From assembly GCF_019422935.1 (NCBI RefSeq), contig NZ_JAHZCJ010000004.1:1-64000 (forward strand): DNA of 64,000 bases, in the 5' to 3' direction. Below, in pieces: positions 8,092 to 17,260 of the stretch. The notes below the pieces were generated by a model that saw nothing but the letters and a program-made list of their open reading frames with translations, did not search any database and was not told the DNA's origin. The position numbers and the translations under genes are program-made. Origin of the DNA: Desulfovibrio sp. (GTDB taxonomy: Bacteria; Desulfobacterota; Desulfovibrionia; Desulfovibrionales; Desulfovibrionaceae). How positions within the stretch are numbered: the first letter of the stretch is position 1; each line of letters starts with the position of its first letter.

Positions 8092-8651
8092 GAAATCTCC
8101 CGCCAAAAGCCTTGCCCTAAATATAGGTTTGCCCGAGGCAGACCAAGCACCTCACAAGCGAAATATGATTACTTATTACCGTAATCTGATTTTTTTAATC
8201 TATCAAATGAAAATTCGACTTCAAATTTATACAGGAATGTTTATCATCAAAGCCCGGCATGCGTGAAACCCGGCGTACCACCATTTACAGGCAGCCTGCC
8301 GGCAACTCAGAGAGCAGGAATCCCCGTGCTCCGTATAGTACTATCTCACCAAAAAAGCACACCAATGCGAACCATATCCACCAATCGCACTGCTATAGCA
8401 ATGTGAGCCTGCGCCCCAAAGCAAAAGCTGCTGCCGACAGCGGTGATGCCTTTCTAAAATCACCCCTGGCAAACATCGGGAATCCACTTATTTTTGAACA
8501 GCTTGACAATGATAGTGATAATTGATTTTGTTGGCTATAGGTTAAGATTTCTGTTTTACTGGTAGCTGCCGCGCGCGTATTGCCTCCTTTTTTGGGGCAC
8601 CCCCCGTGCGCGCTCATTGCGTCAAACTCCAGATGTGAAGTGACGAACGGC
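8092..8651. other. Long spacer between divergent HD-GYP genes
   Basis: The 560 bases contain an AT-rich part (8160-8240) and a GC-rich part near 8570-8620. I looked for c-di-GMP riboswitch cores and did not find one. No supported gene is present. Promoters for both genes must lie here. Confidence 0.4.
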
Positions 8652-9821
8652 ATGTCATCAGTGCGTATTTCCATAGATCGCCTCAAACCTGGCATGTTTT
8701 TGGTCGATCCCGGCATCTCCTGGCTGGCAGAACCCAATCTTTACCAGCACGAGGGGTTCATCGCCTCGCAGGATGAAATCAGGGCCATTGCCCGTCAGGG
8801 CTATGTAGAGGCCTGCTACGATCCCATTCGCTCGCAGATTGTGCGCAATCTGGAATCGCCCCCCGCGCCTCAGACGCCGCTTGCAGAAGAAATATATGCG
8901 GCTCGGGGCGCGTTTTCCGCTGCCTATGGGCATGTAAAATCATTTATGCAAAGCGCCGCCAGCGGCAATATTGAAGTTACGGCGGTGGAGCCATGCCTGA
9001 GCGCCATCAAAAAAAGCATTGTGCGCAACCGCAACGCCCTGCTCTTGCTGGCAAATCTCAAGAGTCTGGATGATTACATGTACCGCCACAGCGTCAACGT
9101 GGCCATCTTTGCCGTGTCGTTCGCGCAATACCTGGGGATGGATGACGAGGAACAGCGGCAGATCGGCATTGCGGCGCTGTTTCATGATTACGGCAAGGCG
9201 CTGCTGCCCGCCAATATTCTCAACGCGCCGCGCAAGCTTAACGAGGACGAAATGCAGATCATGCACTCGCACGTTGAACGCGGCCACGCAAAGCTGCAAG
9301 CCACAGGAAAATTTTCGGCAGAAGTGCTGGAAGGCATCTTGCAACATCATGAACGACACGATGGCTCAGGCTACCCATTCAACCTTTCCGGCGACCAGAT
9401 AGGCATGTTCGGGCGCATCATTTCCATTTGCGATGTGTATGACGCCCTTGCCTCAAAGCGCGTGTACAAAGACGCCATCCACCCCAAACACGCCCTGGGC
9501 ACCCTGTTCAAAATGGGCGAGAACGCCTGGGCGCCCGGCTATGCCGAACATTTCATCAAGATGGTGGGCATATTCCCCATTGGCACGGCGGTGGTGCTCT
9601 CCAACGGGCAAAAGGGCATTGTGTGCCATTCCGACCCCTATGCGCCCTCATTACCGCGCGTACTGCTGGTCAGGGATTGCGAGCACGGCGTCAAACCGCT
9701 CCGCATCATCGACCTGTGGCGACAAAAAAGCATTTCGGTCAACAGATCACTTTCCAAAATTGAAACAGCCTATTGGGATATTGCCGCCCTGCTTGATTCC
9801 GCGCACGAAGACGATGCATAG
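8652..9821 (+). CDS. HD-GYP domain protein, probable c-di-GMP phosphodiesterase
   Basis: This 389-residue paralog of the divergent gene has the same order: an N-terminal DUF3391-type module (IDRLKPGMFLVDPG), then HD-GYP with FHDYGK and HHERHDGSGYP. All key residues seen in the sister protein are kept. The upstream frame is open to 8580, but homology with the sister starts at MSSVRIS, so I chose 8652 although its ribosome site is weak. The two proteins differ mainly in the linker and the C-terminal 80 residues, which suggests separate inputs or partners. Confidence 0.85.
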   Translation: MSSVRISIDRLKPGMFLVDPGISWLAEPNLYQHEGFIASQDEIRAIARQGYVEACYDPIRSQIVRNLESPPAPQTPLAEEIYAARGAFSAAYGHVKSFMQSAASGNIEVTAVEPCLSAIKKSIVRNRNALLLLANLKSLDDYMYRHSVNVAIFAVSFAQYLGMDDEEQRQIGIAALFHDYGKALLPANILNAPRKLNEDEMQIMHSHVERGHAKLQATGKFSAEVLEGILQHHERHDGSGYPFNLSGDQIGMFGRIISICDVYDALASKRVYKDAIHPKHALGTLFKMGENAWAPGYAEHFIKMVGIFPIGTAVVLSNGQKGIVCHSDPYAPSLPRVLLVRDCEHGVKPLRIIDLWRQKSISVNRSLSKIETAYWDIAALLDSAHEDDA

Positions 9822-9945
9822 CAGCGTAAACCGCAGCAACTGGCGCTTGTTCTGTGAACCATGCGCGGACAACGTCTTTTCACTTAGGATTACAAGGTTC
9901 CTTTGTCGCGTTCGGCTTTGAAAAAACAACCATCCTGGAGGCTGT

Positions 9946-10263
9946 ATGGCGTGGCTTTATCTTGTGCTGGCGGGCTTTCTTGAAATCGGCTGGCCCATCG
10001 GCCTCAAACTGGGCTGGACAGAAGAAGGACTGCGCGTGTTGTGGCTCGCCTTTGCCATTGCCTGTATTCTGTGCAGCGGCATGATGCTGCTGATGGCCCA
10101 AAGGGAAATACCAATGGGCACGGCCTATGCGGTATGGACGGGCATTGGCGCTGTGGGCACCTTTGTGGTGGGCATTGTTGCCTTTGGCGATGCGGCTACT
10201 CCCTTGCGCATGGCCTCTGCCGGTTTGATTATTGCCGGGGTGATCGGCCTTAAATTCGCCTGA
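9946..10263 (+). CDS. sugE: SMR-family guanidinium exporter (SugE/Gdx type)
   Basis: This 105-residue protein has four transmembrane helices, the normal size for small multidrug resistance transporters. The EIGWPIGLKL motif in helix 1, with its central Glu, is typical of the SugE/Gdx branch, which exports guanidinium and some quaternary amines by proton antiport. A TGGAGG ribosome site precedes the ATG. I looked for a guanidine riboswitch in the 124 bases upstream and saw none of the known cores. A strong terminator follows at 10293, so it is a single-gene unit. Confidence 0.85.
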   Translation: MAWLYLVLAGFLEIGWPIGLKLGWTEEGLRVLWLAFAIACILCSGMMLLMAQREIPMGTAYAVWTGIGAVGTFVVGIVAFGDAATPLRMASAGLIIAGVIGLKFA

Positions 10264-10292
10264 TTCCTGCCTTGGGGCAGCCGGATAAAATT

Positions 10293-10342
10293 GGCGGGGC
10301 TGCGGCGCTCAATCATGTTGCGCCACTGCCCCGCCTTTTATT
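10293..10342 (+). terminator. Terminator behind sugE
   Basis: GGCGGGG pairs with CCCCGCC, with an inner GGCGC/GCGCC stem, followed by TTTTATTTT. It lies between converging genes. Confidence 0.8.
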
Positions 10343-10399
10343 TTGCCCATGCAGCCGGGCGCATCCGCCAGACTCCACTCCAAGGCTTGCCCATTCGGG

Positions 10400-11047
10400 C
10401 TACTTTGTCAGACTCTTCAGTTCAGCTTCAGATTGCGCAATGGCTATGCGCGTACCGGGCTGGATGAGGCCCAGAATTTTGACCATTGCTTCTTCCGGCA
10501 CGCTGATGCAGCCGGAGGTGGGCTTGTCTTGCGAGCAGTGCAGAAAAATTGCCGAGCCAGCGCCCTTGACGATCTTATCCGTATTATACTCGACCACGGC
10601 TACATATTTGTAGGCCACGGTTTCTTTGGACAGATCTTCGGCAGATTTCCAGTCAACGGGCTTTGTATCCTTTGTGACCCACTGGTTGTAGCGGGCTGAG
10701 GCAACGTCATCCACCCACTTTTCGTCGCCTGCAAGCTTGGTATAGGCAATGTTCACCACAGGGGGCGTAGCCAGCCCAAAACCGCGCCGGATTTCATACA
10801 CGCCCACGGGCGTTTTGCCATCGCCTTCGCGCTTGTCCACGCTGCAACCGTTTCTGCCCACATAGGCCGGTGTGCGCAACAGCTCCTGCCGGGTGCCGTT
10901 GGCTGTGGAGTACACCACCAGAGTGCCCGTGGTGCCAGGGGCGACAACATCAATCTCGGTTGTGGCGGCCTGGCACTGGCTTATGCCGCTGCTGCCGCAA
11001 ACCAGCACAAAAAGAAGAAGACAAGCCGAAAATAGATATTTTTGCAT
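10400..11047 (-). CDS. L,D-transpeptidase (YkuD domain), secreted
   Basis: This 215-residue protein has a signal peptide (first about 27 residues) and a YkuD catalytic domain with the signature HCSQDKPTSGCIS, which supplies the catalytic His and Cys. Such enzymes make 3-3 cross-links in peptidoglycan or attach lipoproteins to it in the periplasm. I chose the ATG at 11047, which has AGAGG eight bases upstream and begins the signal peptide directly. It is flanked by terminators on both sides and appears to be transcribed alone. Two extra cysteines (QC near 25 and NGC) are unexplained. Confidence 0.8.
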   Translation of the reverse strand: MQKYLFSACLLLFVLVCGSSGISQCQAATTEIDVVAPGTTGTLVVYSTANGTRQELLRTPAYVGRNGCSVDKREGDGKTPVGVYEIRRGFGLATPPVVNIAYTKLAGDEKWVDDVASARYNQWVTKDTKPVDWKSAEDLSKETVAYKYVAVVEYNTDKIVKGAGSAIFLHCSQDKPTSGCISVPEEAMVKILGLIQPGTRIAIAQSEAELKSLTK

Positions 11048-11242
11048 GGTGCCTCTGAAATGTTTGTACAAGCTTGCTGATCCTTTGCCCCGCCGTTACG
11101 CAACGAAAAGATGCACGAGCCATTTTCCACGCGACAGCGCGGCATACCTGCTACCCGCTCGTTTACTGCTATCGCGATTCGCGGGCATATTCAACAGCAG
11201 AACACCTTACTAAAACAGGAAATATCCCCGCATGTCGCAAAA

Positions 11243-11277
11243 AGCCCCGACCAGTGAGGAACTGGTCGGGGCTTTTT
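11243..11277. terminator. Bidirectional terminator
   Basis: AGCCCCGACCAGT pairs perfectly with ACTGGTCGGGGCT, flanked by A-run and T-run. It closes the FIST-like unit on the minus strand. Confidence 0.85.
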
Positions 11278-11318
11278 GCAGACGCATAATGGCAGAAGGT
11301 TATTCTGCCTCACGCGCA

Positions 11319-12320
11319 TCAGTAATCTTTGATTTCCAGATACACAAGAGTCTGGTTCAAGAGCTGGTAGGCTATTTCGCCAAACGTAACAGGCCCGACA
11401 AAGGCACCTGTTTTCTTGTTTTCAAGATTGGAGAACAGGTAGTTCAAAATACAGTTGCACGAGAACACAACCTTGTCTGTATCCGAACCCATTACCTTGC
11501 TTACATGCGCATCAAAGGCCGCCACGTAATCCGCAATCGGCTTTGCATGTTTATAGCGGATGCCGCTGAAAACCGGCGCATAAAAGTGCACCATGTTTTC
11601 CGCCTCGTTTATGCACTGAAAGCTGATGTTTACCAACGCGCCATAGTAGTCGGCAACGATTGGCAGCCTGGTATCCAGATTGTGTTCTTTGAGGTAGGCA
11701 GCGAAATTATGGGGAGCGCCATTGACCATGACATCCTTGGCTGAGAACCCGTCGGCAGAAAAGGTCAGCGTGTCGCCATCGCCCTGCTCAAAAAGGTTGA
11801 TGATGCCGATCTCTGCCAGCTTGCCGGGCTTGAGCTCTGCCCGCAGCACTATGGCGCCATCTTCAATCATGCTTCCCGTACTGCCGTTAAAAACCTTTGG
11901 CGTCTTTTTGCCAAGATCGTCCAGATGTACGCCTGCAATCCAGCCGATGAGCGGCGACATGCCAAATGATTTGTAGTTGGGTGCATTCACTGCAAAGGAA
12001 AGGTGCGTTTCGCTAGCCGCAGGTATCAGAATAAAACTGAATCCCTGCTTTGGCCCCTCCACATACACATTGGCGAGCGTGTCTTTGTTGTACTGGGCAA
12101 TGCTGATGCTTTGGGCAATATCTGTAATGTCTGTAACAAATATGAGTTCACGGGAGGCAAGCCCCCCATGCTCTTTTGTAATAAAATAAGGAATTGTGCC
12201 GCCAACCCAGTTGCCCTTGGGCAACTGCTGGATAACTGCCTCTTCGCCTGCAAGAAGAAGTGAACGCCCTTCGGAAATTTTTTTCTGAACGTCATGTATC
12301 CCCATAATTGACTGATTCAT
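11319..12320 (-). CDS. FIST-like protein of unknown role
   Basis: This 333-residue soluble protein is not recognised with certainty. Its C-terminal 60 residues (FSCNCILNYLF, then TFGEIAYQLLNQTLVYLEI) resemble the end of FIST_C domains, which pair with N-terminal FIST modules in small-ligand sensing proteins. Residues 25-50 (LPKGNWVGGTIPYF) also suggest a FIST-N-like glycine motif. I chose the ATG at 12320, with GAGGAA just upstream, over earlier in-frame ATGs. It starts 7 bases after the stop of a 78-residue gene, so the two are surely cotranscribed. There is no export signal. Confidence 0.55.
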   Translation of the reverse strand: MNQSIMGIHDVQKKISEGRSLLLAGEEAVIQQLPKGNWVGGTIPYFITKEHGGLASRELIFVTDITDIAQSISIAQYNKDTLANVYVEGPKQGFSFILIPAASETHLSFAVNAPNYKSFGMSPLIGWIAGVHLDDLGKKTPKVFNGSTGSMIEDGAIVLRAELKPGKLAEIGIINLFEQGDGDTLTFSADGFSAKDVMVNGAPHNFAAYLKEHNLDTRLPIVADYYGALVNISFQCINEAENMVHFYAPVFSGIRYKHAKPIADYVAAFDAHVSKVMGSDTDKVVFSCNCILNYLFSNLENKKTGAFVGPVTFGEIAYQLLNQTLVYLEIKDY

Positions 12321-12327
12321 AAGTTCC

Positions 12328-12564
12328 TCACTTCCCGAAAATTGTTTTGACATCATCCTGCACGGTTTGCGAATTGGCATTCTGCACAAACAGGTTATAC
12401 AGCTGGTCTATACTTGAGGCGATATTTTGCGGTGTTGGGTTGTCATGAACCCCGCGCACCAGTCGACCGAGCATGATCTTGGCTGCCAGAAACTTGAGTT
12501 CGAAGGTCTTCTTGCCAGTGATAATATCTTGCCAGCCCGCATGGCTTTTGCTCGGAACTTCCAT
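12328..12564 (-). CDS. Small hypothetical protein upstream of FIST-like gene
   Basis: This 78-residue protein (MEVPSKSHAGWQDIITGKK...) has no domain I recognise. Residues 18-40 form a basic helix, and the C-terminal half is predicted helical. An excellent AGGAGG site precedes the ATG at 12564, which makes it a real gene despite its size. It is the first gene of a two-gene unit with the FIST-like protein 7 bases downstream, so a physical or functional partnership is likely but unproven. Confidence 0.65.
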   Translation of the reverse strand: MEVPSKSHAGWQDIITGKKTFELKFLAAKIMLGRLVRGVHDNPTPQNIASSIDQLYNLFVQNANSQTVQDDVKTIFGK

Positions 12565-13247
12565 TGGCTCCTCCTTTTTCAACTAGCTGAATACACTTGA
12601 GTTATGAATTCATGCACATTCCTGTTCTTAATGTAAGAATAACCACATGAAAAAAACAAAGTAAAGGTTAAATAATAAGTTATGTAAACAAAATCAGTTA
12701 CACGGCTTTTATGAGCAATTGCATACATATTTTGCACACAAGCTTTAATTTATGTATTTCAAAATCAGCACGTTATAAAAATGCAATAAAAACAGCACAT
12801 GTGGATGATTTACAAGAGAAATATTACACAAACAGCAATATGATTCATCTTGTTCAATATTACCGAATGCCTGTTGGCAAACAGACATAAAAAGCCCCCC
12901 GGTCGTCAGTTGATGACCGGGGAGCGCTTTTCACCTATTCAATCCAATACTATAAACGGAAAGAAGAGCCTCGGAGGGCATTTGGAGACCCCTGCCCATT
13001 CTGATGATTAACCTTTTCAATCCCGAAGAGGCCACCAGAAGCCTCACACGATCATGACCGTAAACTGCCCCCTGTTGTCACCATGCGTTACCTGGGCATT
13101 GCGGGCAAGAAAATGTTTGAAATCCTTACCCATAAAATTTGATTGGGATATACAAAATGTATCGAAATGTATCAAAAAGGACGGGGAAAATACATTTAAG
13201 AGCCTGATTTTGTTGGCGGTGTTAGGTTTTGGGCTTGTTGCCTTAGT
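12565..13247. other. AT-rich spacer before cassette 2
   Basis: It holds the upstream region of the FIST-like unit and a hairpin at 12889-12932. An open frame at 13054-13305 runs into the tRNA-Ala fragment and lacks a ribosome site, so I do not accept it. Nothing else is recognisable. Confidence 0.4.
12889..12932. terminator. Terminator-like hairpin with no obvious client gene
   Basis: AAAAGC plus CCCCGGTC-type arms close over a TTGA-containing loop, with TTTT on the far side. No gene ends nearby, so it may be left from a deleted gene. Confidence 0.6.
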
Positions 13248-13292
13248 ATGGCATTCAAGAGGTCAAGAGTTCAATTCTCTTCAGCTCCACCA
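13248..13292 (+). other. tRNA-Ala(GGC) 3' half, inverted copy
   Basis: Forty-five bases match the intact tRNA-Ala from the first base of the anticodon loop to the final A of CCA. The preceding bases are unrelated to the tRNA. The break point is the same as at 4500, which marks the anticodon loop as the recombination boundary. Confidence 0.9.
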
Positions 13293-13307
13293 GATAGATA
13301 ATTAAAA

Positions 13308-13341
13308 CCCCCGATCATTGAAAAATGGTCGGGGGTTTTTT
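13308..13341 (+). terminator. Terminator hairpin in the left arm of cassette 2
   Basis: The stem 13308-13335 is followed by six T. It lies 37 bases beyond the stop of the TPR gene on the minus strand and can act in both directions. Confidence 0.8.
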
Positions 13342-13377
13342 GCGTGTTGCTAACGTCCGCCTTGAAATAGTAATAGA

Positions 13378-15666
13378 TTATTTGTCGGGCACAAAATTTC
13401 TGAGTTCACATTGTATATCTTTAACTATTGACATCGTAAGTGACCTTTGATTTGCATCATCGTCACAAAGATCATTTAATAGTTCGATCTGATTTTTTTC
13501 TGCTTCACAAAGAACATAATAATTTTTTGTTTGCCTTCCCCAAATATAGAGAGCGTAGCCAAGGTTGTGGCGTATTCCATAAAGTTCATTTCTTTTGCAG
13601 CCTTGCTTTGCATTACGAAGCAGCTCTTTGTACTCGACAATTGCAAATTTTGTTGAGTCTATGTGCCCGCAACAGCCAAGCACAAGCAATGCTTCTGCTA
13701 AATTTTTTTTGGACATCTGCCAATCAATGGGGGTAATCTCAGGTGAATAAACAGAAAGTGATTTTTTGAAGAATAAAATTGAACTGATAAGATGTTGATG
13801 TTCACTTGTAGCCGAGAATAGATGGCGATACGAAACAGCGATATCGTTGCATACCTTTGCCCAACAAAAAGGATCTACATCTTGCTTGTAGATATGAAAG
13901 TTTTCAACCATGCATTCAACTGACTTTATGTAGTTTTCACTTCCCAAGCCCATGTCTGCCAATAGTCTGTAAGCATCACTAAGGCCAAAATTAAGAGTTC
14001 CCCATAGATTCGGATTCTCTCTTGAAGAAATTTCTTTAAGGCCAAGCTCAAATGCCTTTATTGCAAGTGCAATGTATTCCGGGTCTGGGGTGTTTTTCCC
14101 AACCAAAAGGGCAGCATTCCCTTCGCTGTTGTAAAATATTGCTGCCATCATGGGAAATTTATATCTAGAAATTTCTGTTACTGCAGAGTGCGAAAGTGAA
14201 TATGCATTCTTATAAAGTTGCATGTCATTATTAAATCTTCCTTTTGCTTGCAATGCAATACTAAGATTATTTTGAAGCATTGCGTAATGGATCGGAAAAA
14301 TTTTATACTCATTTTTTTTAAGTTCGCAGTGAAGATACTTTATTGAATTATTTATCCACCGTTCATCTCCTTTTTCCTCGCCAATATAACGGAGCGTTTC
14401 GCTTATACCAATACGGGCAGCAAAATAACTCTCAGGTGAATTTTCAAGATTTGTTATGTCCAGGGCAACTTTGAATGCTGCAAGTGCTTTTTTAAAATAT
14501 CCTTGCGTTTTATTAAGTTTACTAATCTCCATGTAGGCATTTCCAAGATTAACATGTACCCCTTCTTTTTCGTCCAAAGAAGTATGCATTCCCACTGAGA
14601 CCGCCTTTTCAAATGATCTAGCGGCACAAATTAAATATTCACAATCTATCGCCTGAATTCCCCAAAGTAGCAGAGCAAGGCCTCGATTGTTTTGAATCGC
14701 TCCCCAATCCTCTGGAAAAACATCTTTTCCAATAAACTTAGTTGCCTCATCAAACATGGAAATTGCAGCTTTGAAAAGAGACACATTTCCTGTCATTTCA
14801 CCTTTTACGCATAACGAGACGCCACAGAGCATTTTGCATATGGCCCAGAGATAACTATCATTATAGATATCTAACCGTCTTGAAAATTCGGTTGTCTTTT
14901 TTATGGCAAGATCAATAGCAACAACATCTCCAAACATTTTATACAAATCTATAAGGGAAAAAATATAAGAAGAAAAATATTTCTTTTTAAGCATTATTTC
15001 GACATCGGCTATCACTTCAAATGCCTTAAGAGAATACCTTGCGGCGTTTCTATATCCTTCAATAGTCCCATAGCATTGAGAAATTTTTGAAACCACAAAA
15101 AGTCGTTCAGCAACAGACTTGTAAAAACAAATATTGCTATCGCCAATGGGCTCATTCTCAAGTGCTTCTTTAACGGTTTGTATCAATTTTTGTTCTGCTA
15201 AAAATATTTCTCCTTCTGATAGCCAGTTGTAAATAATACCATCATCATTCTCCCAGGATTTTTGAAGTTTGGTGAAATTTTTTACAATTTTACTAGCGGA
15301 CAAAATAACTTTACCATATTTGAATATGTTAGAAGCAAAATTGGCATTATTATCTATTCCTTTTGATATCTGAATATTTATTAGTGATCTAACTACGCTG
15401 TAACTTAGAATATTGTTAGTTTTTACATAAGCATAAATTTGATTTATTTTCGCATCCCTATCGACATCTTCAACTGATTTTATTGGATTCAAGTGAGAAT
15501 ATATTGCAAAAAATAATGAAAATAGAGCCAGAAATGAGCTTACAAGGGGATATGAGCAATAAGTAAGCAGCGCAATATCTGCGTCAAAAAAAACAAATGC
15601 AGTTGTAAGAAGTATAATACAAAAAATTTTTTTCAAAATATTTTCCCGATACAAACAATTTTTCAA
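13378..15666 (-). CDS. Large TPR-repeat protein with N-terminal membrane segments
   Basis: This 762-residue protein has two hydrophobic segments within residues 13-60, then a long helical array. Recurrent W-x3-N-N-x-G-x-A-L-x5-G units at roughly 40-50 residue spacing are typical of tetratricopeptide scaffolds. No enzymatic domain is visible, so it is probably a membrane-anchored binding or signalling scaffold. Composition is very AT-rich. The start lacks a good ribosome site. Only 38 bases separate the ATG from the right inverted-repeat arm, and the last three codons lie inside the left arm. Transcription may therefore come through from tRNA-Ala. Function is unknown. Confidence 0.65.
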   Translation of the reverse strand: MKNCLYRENILKKIFCIILLTTAFVFFDADIALLTYCSYPLVSSFLALFSLFFAIYSHLNPIKSVEDVDRDAKINQIYAYVKTNNILSYSVVRSLINIQISKGIDNNANFASNIFKYGKVILSASKIVKNFTKLQKSWENDDGIIYNWLSEGEIFLAEQKLIQTVKEALENEPIGDSNICFYKSVAERLFVVSKISQCYGTIEGYRNAARYSLKAFEVIADVEIMLKKKYFSSYIFSLIDLYKMFGDVVAIDLAIKKTTEFSRRLDIYNDSYLWAICKMLCGVSLCVKGEMTGNVSLFKAAISMFDEATKFIGKDVFPEDWGAIQNNRGLALLLWGIQAIDCEYLICAARSFEKAVSVGMHTSLDEKEGVHVNLGNAYMEISKLNKTQGYFKKALAAFKVALDITNLENSPESYFAARIGISETLRYIGEEKGDERWINNSIKYLHCELKKNEYKIFPIHYAMLQNNLSIALQAKGRFNNDMQLYKNAYSLSHSAVTEISRYKFPMMAAIFYNSEGNAALLVGKNTPDPEYIALAIKAFELGLKEISSRENPNLWGTLNFGLSDAYRLLADMGLGSENYIKSVECMVENFHIYKQDVDPFCWAKVCNDIAVSYRHLFSATSEHQHLISSILFFKKSLSVYSPEITPIDWQMSKKNLAEALLVLGCCGHIDSTKFAIVEYKELLRNAKQGCKRNELYGIRHNLGYALYIWGRQTKNYYVLCEAEKNQIELLNDLCDDDANQRSLTMSIVKDIQCELRNFVPDK

Positions 15667-15704
15667 ATGAACATATATTTTCAGAATATCTCGAAAAAGC
15701 GTGC

Positions 15705-15877
<173 letters not shown>

Positions 15878-15889
15878 ACGGCGAAAAGC

Positions 15890-15918
15890 AGAATGACCAA
15901 AACTAGCCTAACTGTCAA
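15890..15918 (-). promoter_or_regulatory. Promoter of tRNA-Ala
   Basis: TTGACA (15918-15913) and CATTCT (15895-15890) are spaced by 17 bases and lie 12 bases before the tRNA 5' end, a normal sigma-70 arrangement for a stable RNA. Confidence 0.75.
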
Positions 15919-15980
15919 TACAATTTTGCATTTTTTTTACAGCGGGTGTTTTGGCGGCAATTCTGCCACGGCTTCCGGCG

Positions 15981-17171
15981 CTATTTAGGCTCCGCAGCCA
16001 GCTCGGCAAGCACCTTGCCGATGCTTTCCAGTGCGCCCTTGAGCACTTCATCCCCCACAGCATACGAGAAGCGGATGCACTTGTCGTCGCCAAAGGCCGC
16101 GCCCGGCACCACGGCCACGTGGGCCTTGTCGAGCAGCAGTGTGCAAAGGTCGGTGGAATTGTTCACGCTGCCGCCATAGCACTTGGAGACGTCCAAAAAG
16201 AGGTAGAACGCGCCATCGGGCTTGGGGCAGATGGCAAAGGGCCAGCCCTCAATGATCTTCATGGCAAAATCGCGCCGCCGCACAAAGGCCTCGCGCATTT
16301 TGTCCACGCATTCCATGCTGCCGGTCAGGGCCGCAAGGCCCGCCTTCTGCGCGATGGAGCAGATATTCGAGGTGCTGTGGCCCTGCATGGCCGATATCTT
16401 TTTGATCAGGGTCGGGTGCGCAGCCAAAAAGCCCACGCGCCAGCCTGTCATGGCGTAGCTCTTCGAGAGGCCGTTGAGCACGGCCACCTGCTCGGGGTAC
16501 TTGGCAAACCAGCCGATGGCGCTGGTCATTTTGGCAGGGGCGAACACAAGCTGGTCGTAAATTTCATCAGAGAGCACAAACAGCCCGCGCGCAATTGCCC
16601 AGTCCATAATGGCTGTAAACTCGGGCTCGGTGTAGACCGCGCCAGTGGGGTTGCTGGGCGAGTTCAGAATGAGCAGCCTGGTTTTATCCGTGGTGTGCGC
16701 CTCAAGCATGGCGGGCGTCACCTTGAAGCCCTGTTCCGGCCCGGCCAGCACAGGCACGGGGGTTGCGCCGGTCAGCATGACCATATCGGGGTAGCTGAGC
16801 CAGTACGGGGCAGGCACAAGCACCTCGTCGCCGGGGTTGAGCGTGGCCTGCATGAAATTATAGAGGCAGTGCTTGCCGCCCGCGCCGATAACAATGGATT
16901 CCATTGGAACCGGAACGCCGTAGTTTCTTTCAAAATACGCGCCCGCAGCCTTGCGGAGTTCGGGAATGCCCGGCACGGCGGTGTAGCGGCAAAAATTGTC
17001 GTCAATAGCCGCTTTGGCAGCCTCGCAAACGTGTTTGGGCGTGGGAAAGTCCGGCTCGCCCACGGCAAGGCTGATTACTGAAATGCCCTGGGCCTTAAGC
17101 TCGAGGGCGCGGCTGTTGACACTGAGTGTCAGAGAAGGTTTGATACTGCTCAGACGGTCTGAAATCTGCAT
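15981..17171 (-). CDS. Pyridoxal-phosphate aminotransferase, class I (aspartate type)
   Basis: This 396-residue protein has the standard fold type I layout. SLAVGEPDFPTP lies near the N-terminus, NSPSNPTGAVY near residue 173, and the PLP-lysine motif SKSYAMTGWRVG near residue 237, followed by the arginine-containing RFSYAV at the C-terminus. Length and motifs fit bacterial aspartate aminotransferases of the Thermus/Bacillus type, which supply aspartate and related amino acids. I start at the ATG at 17171, with AAGGAG upstream. Exact amino-acid preference cannot be read from the sequence, so I give no symbol. Confidence 0.88.
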   Translation of the reverse strand: MQISDRLSSIKPSLTLSVNSRALELKAQGISVISLAVGEPDFPTPKHVCEAAKAAIDDNFCRYTAVPGIPELRKAAGAYFERNYGVPVPMESIVIGAGGKHCLYNFMQATLNPGDEVLVPAPYWLSYPDMVMLTGATPVPVLAGPEQGFKVTPAMLEAHTTDKTRLLILNSPSNPTGAVYTEPEFTAIMDWAIARGLFVLSDEIYDQLVFAPAKMTSAIGWFAKYPEQVAVLNGLSKSYAMTGWRVGFLAAHPTLIKKISAMQGHSTSNICSIAQKAGLAALTGSMECVDKMREAFVRRRDFAMKIIEGWPFAICPKPDGAFYLFLDVSKCYGGSVNNSTDLCTLLLDKAHVAVVPGAAFGDDKCIRFSYAVGDEVLKGALESIGKVLAELAAEPK

Positions 17172-17260
17172 AAGGGGGCTCCTTGGCGTATGCAACGCAC
17201 CCGCAATCGGCAGGCGTACTCACAACTGGCTGTTTCTAGCAGCTTCATATCGGGGTGTAA

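Larger units (their letters stand above)
13248..13389. repeat. Left arm of a 142-bp perfect inverted repeat (cassette 2)
   Basis: This arm is identical, inverted, to 15705-15846. It runs from the tRNA-Ala anticodon loop through the CCA end (13292), a linker, the terminator (13308-13341) and 48 unique bases that include the last codons of the TPR gene. Confidence 0.95.

Noticed and set aside
8092..8651. Possible c-di-GMP riboswitch between the HD-GYP genes
   Set aside because: The conserved cores of the GEMM classes are not present on either strand.
9822..9945. Possible guanidine riboswitch before sugE
   Set aside because: None of the known guanidine-I, II or III core sequences could be matched.
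13054..13305. 83-codon plus-strand frame before cassette 2
   Set aside because: It ends inside the tRNA-Ala fragment, so its C-terminus is translated tRNA. No ribosome site.
15951..17081. 376-codon plus-strand frame
   Set aside because: It is antisense to the aminotransferase gene and owes its length to GC-rich codon bias.
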